This document shows, piece by piece, positions 58,922 through 64,000 of a stretch of DNA of 64,000 nucleotides (positions are counted from its first letter, which is position 1; each line of letters starts with the position of its first letter). Both the position numbers and the translations under genes were made by a program. The notes under the pieces are model-generated. The model had not been told where the DNA came from. It ran no database searches and saw nothing but the letters and a program-made list of their open reading frames with translations. The stretch covers positions 54,741 to 118,740 of the forward strand of contig DAOOIT010000011.1 in the NCBI GenBank assembly GCA_035384565.1, given 5' to 3'. The stretch comes from Planctomycetota bacterium (GTDB lineage Bacteria > Planctomycetota > PUPC01 > DSUN01).

Positions 58922-58998
58922 CGGATGAATGGATGAATGGATGGGTGGATGGGTGTCAGACAATCATCCATTCATCCGCCCATCCATTCATCCCCTTT
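58922..58998. repeat. Interspersed palindrome, family C copy 4
   Basis: GGATGAATGGATGAATGGAT on one side and ATCCATTCATCCGCCCATCC on the other. The TGA stop of the PAP2 gene (58988-58990) is inside the right arm. Confidence 0.85.
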
Positions 58999-59863
58999 GG
59001 TCGCGGTCCAGGGCCTTGTGAGGTCCCTCGGCCCAGCGGCGGGAGAAGACCAGGGCCAGGCCATAGGCCACCAGGCCCACGGCCAGGCCCGCCGCCACGT
59101 CGGTGACCCAGTGGATGCCCAGGTAGAGGGTCGAAAGCACGTTCGCCACGGCGAAGAACGTGATAAGCGCGGCGAAGCGCACGTTGCCCAGGTGCCAAGT
59201 GATCAGAGCCATCGTCACCGCCAGCGACGTGTGGAAGCTGGGGAAGCAGTTGTCGAGCCCGCTCATCGCGCGGTAGGCCTGCATCACGGCGGGGTGGATG
59301 TCGTCGAGCAGCAGCCGCACGGCCTCGGTCCCCACGTCGTGCCGATAGTAGTGGAACACCTCGCGCACAGGCAGCCACAGGTAGCAGGGCAGCACGAGCA
59401 GGTAGTTGGCCAGATAACCGATGAGCAGCATGGCCAGGCCGCGGCGATAGCGCAGGTGGTCGAACACGAAGAGCACGACGAACACGATGCAGGGGAACAC
59501 GACGACGTAGACGAAGCCCAGGAACCACGTGCAGGGCGGGCACGCGAGGCTCTGCTGGAGACTGGCTACGACGGCGCCCTCGAGGGCGTGGACGTCGGCC
59601 GTGTAGTCGTGCCCGCGGGCGGCGACCACCGAGGCCGTGAGCCGCTGGTCCACGCCCAAGTGCAGATAGGCGTAGTTGGCGAGCAGGATGGAGAGGCAGG
59701 CGGCGAGGTAGAGCGCCCTGCGGCCGTTGCGAAGGGTGCGCCACGCGGAACTGGCGGCGATGCGCCACGGCGCCACGCCGGGCACCGCCACCCACACGAA
59801 GAGCAGGATCGTGCCGACCATCAGCGCGGTCTCCACGACCCTGGCCACCAGCGTCGCGCTCAT
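58988..59863 (-). CDS. PAP2-superfamily membrane protein (inositol phosphorylceramide synthase-like)
   Basis: 291 residues with about six transmembrane helices. The PAP2 motifs are CFPSFHTSLAVTMAL (motif C2) and GIHWVTDVAAGLAVG (motif C3), with the catalytic His residues present. It may remove phosphate from a lipid or transfer a head group, as inositol phosphorylceramide or Aur1-like enzymes do. The neighbouring glycosyltransferase and the inositol-phosphatase gene elsewhere in the window fit a lipid role, but this is inference. AAGGAG precedes the ATG at 59863. Confidence 0.85.
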   Translation of the reverse strand: MSATLVARVVETALMVGTILLFVWVAVPGVAPWRIAASSAWRTLRNGRRALYLAACLSILLANYAYLHLGVDQRLTASVVAARGHDYTADVHALEGAVVASLQQSLACPPCTWFLGFVYVVVFPCIVFVVLFVFDHLRYRRGLAMLLIGYLANYLLVLPCYLWLPVREVFHYYRHDVGTEAVRLLLDDIHPAVMQAYRAMSGLDNCFPSFHTSLAVTMALITWHLGNVRFAALITFFAVANVLSTLYLGIHWVTDVAAGLAVGLVAYGLALVFSRRWAEGPHKALDRDQRG

Positions 59864-59953
59864 GCGTCTCCTTCGGCTGTTGTCGAGCAAGCCACACTTC
59901 GGACCGCAATCTTATAGTCGAAATCGCCGCGCGATGCAAACGAGGGAGGCGGG

Positions 59954-61162
59954 CTAGCGGGTCTTCTTCGGGGCATCCTCGTGGAGGTAGAAGCCTGGCG
60001 CCGTGGCGCGCAACGCGCCGCTGGTGAGGAGCGCCTGGGGCAGCGGCTCGGGGGCCGACGCCGCGCCCGGGGTGAAGGCCGCCTCGAAGCTCACCGCGGC
60101 CTCGCCGCCCGGGGGCACGAGGATGGCCTGCCGCATGGGCTCGATCTTCCAGCAGGGGTTGGCGATCTCCCACGCCAGCTCGCCTCGAAGCTCGCGCTCG
60201 TGGGGGTTCTTCAGCGCGAAGGCCAGGCGCTGGCGCTGCTCGCGGCCCGGGAGGAAGGTGAAACGCAGCTTCTCGAAGCGGCGGATGTAGCCCAGCAATT
60301 CCACGTCGGCGGCGGGGAGGAACTGGCCGAAGTCCCGTCCGCCGTCTCTCTTGGCGAAAATGGCGCGGTCGAGCACATCGGCGTTGTCGGCGATGGCGGT
60401 GAGCCGGAGTTGCCCCGGCGTAGCCTCGAACAGGCAGAAGTGATGGCGGCTCGCGGCGCGGGCGGTCCAGGCCTGGGGCGTCGCCGCGCCGAGCGGCTGG
60501 CCGCCGCCGCCCGAGACGATCTGCGCCAGGGCGCGCCCCGGCTCGGGGCCGATGGCGTGGGTGCGCTCGTAGCCGTGGTCGTGGCCCGAGAGCACGAGGT
60601 CCACGCCGTGCCGGAACAGCAGGGCGATGATGGCGCGCCGCAGGCCGTCGTGGCCGCCGTGGCGTCCCGCGCTGTAGAGCGGGAAGTGCGTCACCACGAT
60701 CTTCCATCGGGCGCGGCTGGCTTCGAGCGCCTGGCCGAGCCAGCGGGCCTGCACGCTGTCGGCGTCGAACGGCGAGCTTGCGCTCAGGCCGAACAGCTCG
60801 ACGTCGCCGAAGCGTTGCGCGTGCCATGGGCGGTCGGGAGGCAGGCGGAACTGCTCGCCATAGGCCGTGAGCGCGGCCCGGTCGTCATCGCCGTCCACCG
60901 CGAAGTACGGGCACAGGGCCAATAGCTCGCGGGCCGGGTCGAGGAAGTCCTCGCGCCAGCGCGCCCCCTTGTCGCCCTGCGGCACAAAGTCGCCCGTGTG
61001 CACCACGAAGGCTGGCTTGTGCGTCGCGATAGCGCGCGCGAGGCGGGCGTGGACCTCGGGGTTGCCGCACGAGTCGCCGTAGGCGGCGAAGCGCAGGCCT
61101 TCGGCTTCGCCCGCAGTGCACGGCAGGACGAGCATGAGCGCCAGATGCAGGGCGGGCCTCAT
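59954..61162 (-). CDS. Secreted calcineurin-like metallophosphoesterase
   Basis: 402 residues: a signal peptide (LALMLVLPCTAGEAEG) then metal motifs AAYGDSCGN, VVHTGDFVPQGD, the family's GNH position replaced by VDGDDDR, then VVTHFPLYS and SGHDHGYERTH. The pattern resembles purple-acid-phosphatase-like enzymes, with a C-terminal beta domain. The Asn-to-Asp change in the third motif may affect metal binding. Its ATG overlaps the DegT gene stop by ATGA. Confidence 0.85.
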   Translation of the reverse strand: MRPALHLALMLVLPCTAGEAEGLRFAAYGDSCGNPEVHARLARAIATHKPAFVVHTGDFVPQGDKGARWREDFLDPARELLALCPYFAVDGDDDRAALTAYGEQFRLPPDRPWHAQRFGDVELFGLSASSPFDADSVQARWLGQALEASRARWKIVVTHFPLYSAGRHGGHDGLRRAIIALLFRHGVDLVLSGHDHGYERTHAIGPEPGRALAQIVSGGGGQPLGAATPQAWTARAASRHHFCLFEATPGQLRLTAIADNADVLDRAIFAKRDGGRDFGQFLPAADVELLGYIRRFEKLRFTFLPGREQRQRLAFALKNPHERELRGELAWEIANPCWKIEPMRQAILVPPGGEAAVSFEAAFTPGAASAPEPLPQALLTSGALRATAPGFYLHEDAPKKTR

Positions 61163-62403
61163 CGCAGCCGCTCCGCGTGGCGGCGGATTTTGCGCGCGGC
61201 GGCCACGATGGCGTGCATGTCGGCCTCGGTGCCCAACAGCATGCTCTGCGACAGCCACACCACCTCGCGGCACGCGCGCTCGGCGTTCGGGCACACGACC
61301 TTCGTGTAGTCCATCTCGCGCCCGTAGTAGGGGCACGAGACGGGACAGTAGGCCGGCCCCGTGCCCTTTCGCTGGAACAACGGGTTGCGGTAGAGCGGGT
61401 GCGGGTAGCCTGGGCCGCAGGGCACGCCCTCGGCGCGCATCGCCTCGATGAACCGCTCGCGCGGCAGGCCGAACTCTTCGGCCACGATGCGGATGCCGTA
61501 GAGGTGGTACGAGCGGGGATTGGCCCGCGCGTCCTCGCGCATCGTGTGCAGGCCCTCGATGCCCGCGAGGCCGGCGTTGAGGAGCGCCGCGTTCCTCGCT
61601 CGGAGCGCCGTTTGCTCGGGCAGCCGGGTGAGCTGGGCGAGCAGCAGCGCGGCCTGGAACTCGGTCATGCGGTAGTTGCCGCCGGGCAGGTAGTGCTCGT
61701 ACCAGGGCGCGTCCTTGCCGCGGCCCACGTTCGACAGCGAGCGGATGGTGTCGGCGAGGCCGGGGTCGTCGGTGAGCACGATGCCGCCCTCGGCCGAGGT
61801 GATGTTCTTCGATTGCTGGAACGAGAAGCCGCCCGCGTGGCCCAGCGCGCCGCAGCCCTTGCCGCGCCACTTCGAGCCCCAGCCGTGGGCCGAATCCTCG
61901 ATCACCTTCAGGCCGCGGCGGCGCGCGATCTCCCCGATCCGGTCCATGTCGGCCGGCAGCCCGGCGAAGTGCACGGGCAGGACGGCCGCCGTCTTGTCGG
62001 TGATCGCCGCCTCCACCTGGCCCGCGTCGAGGTTCAGCGTGTCCAGCTCGATATCCACGAACACGGGGACGGCGTTGGCCTTGAGCACAGCGGTGGCCGT
62101 GGCCACGAAGGTGTAGGGCGGCACGATCACCTCCATGCCGGCGCCGATGCCGGCCCCGATGAGGGCCAGCTCGAGCGCCGCGGTGCCGTTGGTGCACGTG
62201 ATGCCGAACCGCGCGTCCTGGAAGGCGGCGAACCGCTCCTCGAATTCGCGCACGCGCTCGCCGTACCACCACTGGCCGCTCTCCAGCACGGCGAGGAGGG
62301 CGCTCCGCTCGCGTTCGTCGTGCACCGGCCAGGCGGGCCAGGGGCCGGTGTGGGCGGGCTCGCCGCCGAGCAGGGCGGGCGTGGCGGAAGAGGAAGGGGA
62401 CAC
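61159..62403 (-). CDS. DegT/DnrJ/EryC1 family aminotransferase
   Basis: 414 residues. PLP-dependent fold: CTNGTAALELALIGAGIGAG, VIPPYTFVATATAVLKANAV, VIEDSAHGWGSKWRGKGCG, the PLP Lys in FSFQQSKNITSAEGG, and YRMTEFQAALLLAQL. These enzymes aminate keto-sugars for surface polysaccharides or antibiotics. It is larger than plain sugar aminotransferases by a C-terminal part with CPYYGREMDYTKVVCPNAER, as in AHBA-synthase-like members. GTG start with AAGGAGG upstream. Confidence 0.9.
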   Translation of the reverse strand: MSPSSSATPALLGGEPAHTGPWPAWPVHDERERSALLAVLESGQWWYGERVREFEERFAAFQDARFGITCTNGTAALELALIGAGIGAGMEVIVPPYTFVATATAVLKANAVPVFVDIELDTLNLDAGQVEAAITDKTAAVLPVHFAGLPADMDRIGEIARRRGLKVIEDSAHGWGSKWRGKGCGALGHAGGFSFQQSKNITSAEGGIVLTDDPGLADTIRSLSNVGRGKDAPWYEHYLPGGNYRMTEFQAALLLAQLTRLPEQTALRARNAALLNAGLAGIEGLHTMREDARANPRSYHLYGIRIVAEEFGLPRERFIEAMRAEGVPCGPGYPHPLYRNPLFQRKGTGPAYCPVSCPYYGREMDYTKVVCPNAERACREVVWLSQSMLLGTEADMHAIVAAARKIRRHAERLR

Positions 62404-62501
62404 TGCGGGCCTCCTTGCGCTCAGGGGGTGTGCGGAGATGCTGCCGCCTCGGTGATGGTACCGCCGGTTCCGCTCGGGGTCAAGCCGCCCCGCGGATTCG
62501 C

Positions 62502-62530
62502 TTGCAGAACGACGCGGTTTCCCGTATACT
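62502..62530 (+). promoter_or_regulatory. Promoter of the EF-G gene
   Basis: TTGCAG (62502-62507), a 17-base spacer and TATACT (62525-62530). The leader runs about 130 bases to the GTG at 62665; I see no riboswitch or named leader element in it. Confidence 0.7.
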
Positions 62531-62664
62531 TGTCAGGTGTACCCTCCAGCTCACGCATCCCCAATTGATGGGCCAGGGCGGTTGTGTCGAGGGCCTCGCA
62601 TCGGGCGAGCGGCGCCTCACTGAGGGGAATTGACGGATAGGCAGCCCGACAGGAGCAGACGGCA

Positions 62665-64000
62665 GTGGCCAGGGAGTTTCCGCTCGACCGCGTGCGCAAC
62701 ATCGGCATCATGGCGCACATTGACGCCGGCAAGACCACGGCGTCCGAACGCATCCTCTTCTACACCGGCAAGTCGCACAAGCTGGGCGAGGTGGACTCGG
62801 GCACGGCGACCCTCGACTGGATGCCGCAGGAGCGCGAGCGGGGCATCACCATCACCAGCGCCGCCACCACCACCGTGTGGCGCGGGCACATGATCAACCT
62901 GATAGACACGCCGGGCCACGTGGACTTCACGGTGGAGGTGGAGCGCAGCCTGCGGGTGCTCGACGGCGCCATCGGCCTCTTCTGCGCCGTGGGCGGCGTG
63001 GAGCCGCAGAGCGAGACCGTGTGGCGCCAGGCCGAGAAGTACGAGGTGCCCCGCATCGCCTTCGTGAACAAGATGGACCGCGTGGGCGCCGACTTCTTCG
63101 GCGTGGTCGAGGACATCCAGAAAGAGCTGGGCGCCAACGCCGTCCCCGTCGTCATCCCCAACATCGAAAGCGATCAGTTCGTGGGCATCGTGGACCTCGT
63201 GGAGAACTGCGCGGTCTACTACGGCGACGCCGACCTGGGCACGACGTTCCGCGAAGAGCCGGTGCCCGAGCGTCTGCGCGACGAGGCCGCCCGCTGGCGC
63301 CGCCACCTGATCGAGAAGGTCAGCGAGGTGGACGAGCGGCTGCTCGAGAAGTACTGCGCCGACGAACCGATCACCCAGGACGAGCTCCGCGCGGCCATCC
63401 GCAAGGCCACCCACGCCCACCTCGTCTGCCCCGTGCTCTGCGGCTCCGCCTTCAAGAACAAGGGCATCCAGCGCCTCCTCGACGCCGTCGTCTACTACCT
63501 CCCCAGCCCCATTGACCTGCCGCCCGTGAGCGGCGTGTGCCTCAAGGGCGAGCCGATCGAACGCGTGCCCAAGGACGACGGCCGCCTCGCCGCCCTCGCC
63601 TTCAAGGTCGTCGCCGACCGGCACATCGGCAAGCTCGTCTACGTGCGCGTCTACTCCGGCACCCTCCAGGCCGGCACCTACGTGCTCAACTCCAAGCAGC
63701 AGAAGCGCCAGCGCGTCGGCCGCCTCCTCCGCATGCACGCCAACCGCCAGGAGATCGTGGACGCCCTCTACTCGGGCGAGATCGGCGCCGTCATCGGCCT
63801 CAGCGACACCGTGACCGGCGACACGCTGTGCGCGGAAGAGCACCCGATCATCCTCGAGGCCATCGAGTTCCCCGCCCCCGTCCTCAGCATCGCCGTCACC
63901 ACCGAGAACCGCCCCAGCGCCGACAAGCTCTCCAACGCCCTCGTCCGCCTCGCCGAGGAGGACCCCACCTTCGTCGTCGCCAACGACCCCGAGACCGACG
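62665..64000 (+). CDS. fusA: Elongation factor G (3' end outside window)
   Basis: The first ~445 residues of about 690. GTG start with AGGAG upstream. GTPase motifs are complete: P-loop AHIDAGKTTASERILFYTG, switch I GITITSAATT, DTPGH, and NKMD. Domain II begins at about residue 290 (LAFKVVADRHIGKLVYVRVY). EF-G moves tRNAs and mRNA through the ribosome. It is not beside rpsL, rpsG or tuf here, so it could be a second copy; the classical switch sequence argues that it is translation-competent. The gene is cut by the window end. Confidence 0.95.
   Translation, partial: MAREFPLDRVRNIGIMAHIDAGKTTASERILFYTGKSHKLGEVDSGTATLDWMPQERERGITITSAATTTVWRGHMINLIDTPGHVDFTVEVERSLRVLDGAIGLFCAVGGVEPQSETVWRQAEKYEVPRIAFVNKMDRVGADFFGVVEDIQKELGANAVPVVIPNIESDQFVGIVDLVENCAVYYGDADLGTTFREEPVPERLRDEAARWRRHLIEKVSEVDERLLEKYCADEPITQDELRAAIRKATHAHLVCPVLCGSAFKNKGIQRLLDAVVYYLPSPIDLPPVSGVCLKGEPIERVPKDDGRLAALAFKVVADRHIGKLVYVRVYSGTLQAGTYVLNSKQQKRQRVGRLLRMHANRQEIVDALYSGEIGAVIGLSDTVTGDTLCAEEHPIILEAIEFPAPVLSIAVTTENRPSADKLSNALVRLAEEDPTFVVANDPETD

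Noticed and set aside
62537..62664. A riboswitch or leader attenuator in front of EF-G
   Set aside because: I could not recognise any known aptamer or clear terminator/antiterminator pair in the leader.
62617..63843. A 408-residue minus-strand frame opposite EF-G
   Set aside because: The plus strand carries every EF-G GTPase motif in frame from a GTG with a ribosome site.

Overview
The window is a 64 kb piece of a very GC-rich bacterial chromosome. The gene repertoire points to an uncultured planctomycete or a neighbouring PVC or Hydrogenedentes-like lineage. It holds three MtaA/UroD-like proteins, Tat-exported Gfo/Idh/MocA oxidoreductases, SUMF1-like proteins, WD40 propellers, a protein kinase fused to WD40 repeats, a PQQ-type propeller, heparinase-like proteins and several glycoside hydrolases. 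This is inference from gene families; there is no rRNA. Both window edges cut a gene.

Layout. 1-2005 (+): end of a radical SAM/SPASM gene, a GAF protein and a cytoplasmic-looking subtilase, possibly a peptide-maturation cassette. 2090-8808 (-): a class III nucleotide cyclase/kinase/WD40 protein overlapping by ATGA a phospholipase with two cyclic-nucleotide-binding domains and a patatin domain; this is the strongest candidate for an undescribed signalling or defence system. 9498-12034 (+): heparinase-like protein and HEAT-repeat protein. 12040-20320 (-): UroD-like, giant heparinase-like, REP-associated transposase, second UroD-like and nucleoside-type transporter. 20830-23708 (+): promoter, tRNA-Arg(CCG), hairpin, argH, argG, terminator. 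23762-24345 (-): DUF5615/DUF433 pair. 24469-27358 (-): inositol monophosphatase, pseudouridine synthase and SUMF1-like protein, joined by ATGA overlaps. 27505-32465 (-): Smr, TolB-like lipoprotein, SUMF1-like lipoprotein, GH29 and a frameshifted DUF4091 protein. 32536-33801: MNT/HEPN pair and a PD-(D/E)XK-like orphan. 33868-38261 (-): sugar isomerase, WD40, GH4 and UroD-like. 38458-38673 (+): small lipoprotein. 38791-49330 (-): a tight six-gene glycan operon (GH78, PQQ propeller, GH-A hydrolase, mutarotase-like lipoprotein, Gfo/Idh/MocA, cupin). 49331-50305: no intact gene; an IS110 fragment and palindromes. 50306-55288 (-): PL22-like protein, zinc-ribbon protein, NYN RNase, pyrC, pyrB. 55333-64000: Tat oxidoreductase (-), L,D-transpeptidase (+), MGDG-synthase-like transferase (-), PAP2 (-), phosphoesterase (-), DegT aminotransferase (-) and the start of an EF-G gene (+).

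Working together. Most accessory genes look built for taking apart complex, uronate-, fucose- and rhamnose-containing glycans outside or in the envelope and converting the products inside. The arg and pyr genes, EF-G, tRNA and lipid genes are housekeeping.

The window is also full of interspersed palindromes in at least five sequence families (called A to F here). Family A flanks its probable mobiliser, a RAYT transposase, as two 86-bp near-identical copies each 13 bp from the gene. Families A and C repeatedly supply the stop codon of the adjoining gene, one A half-unit supplies a start codon, and family D is inserted in frame inside proteins, once exactly in the glycine loop of the kinase.
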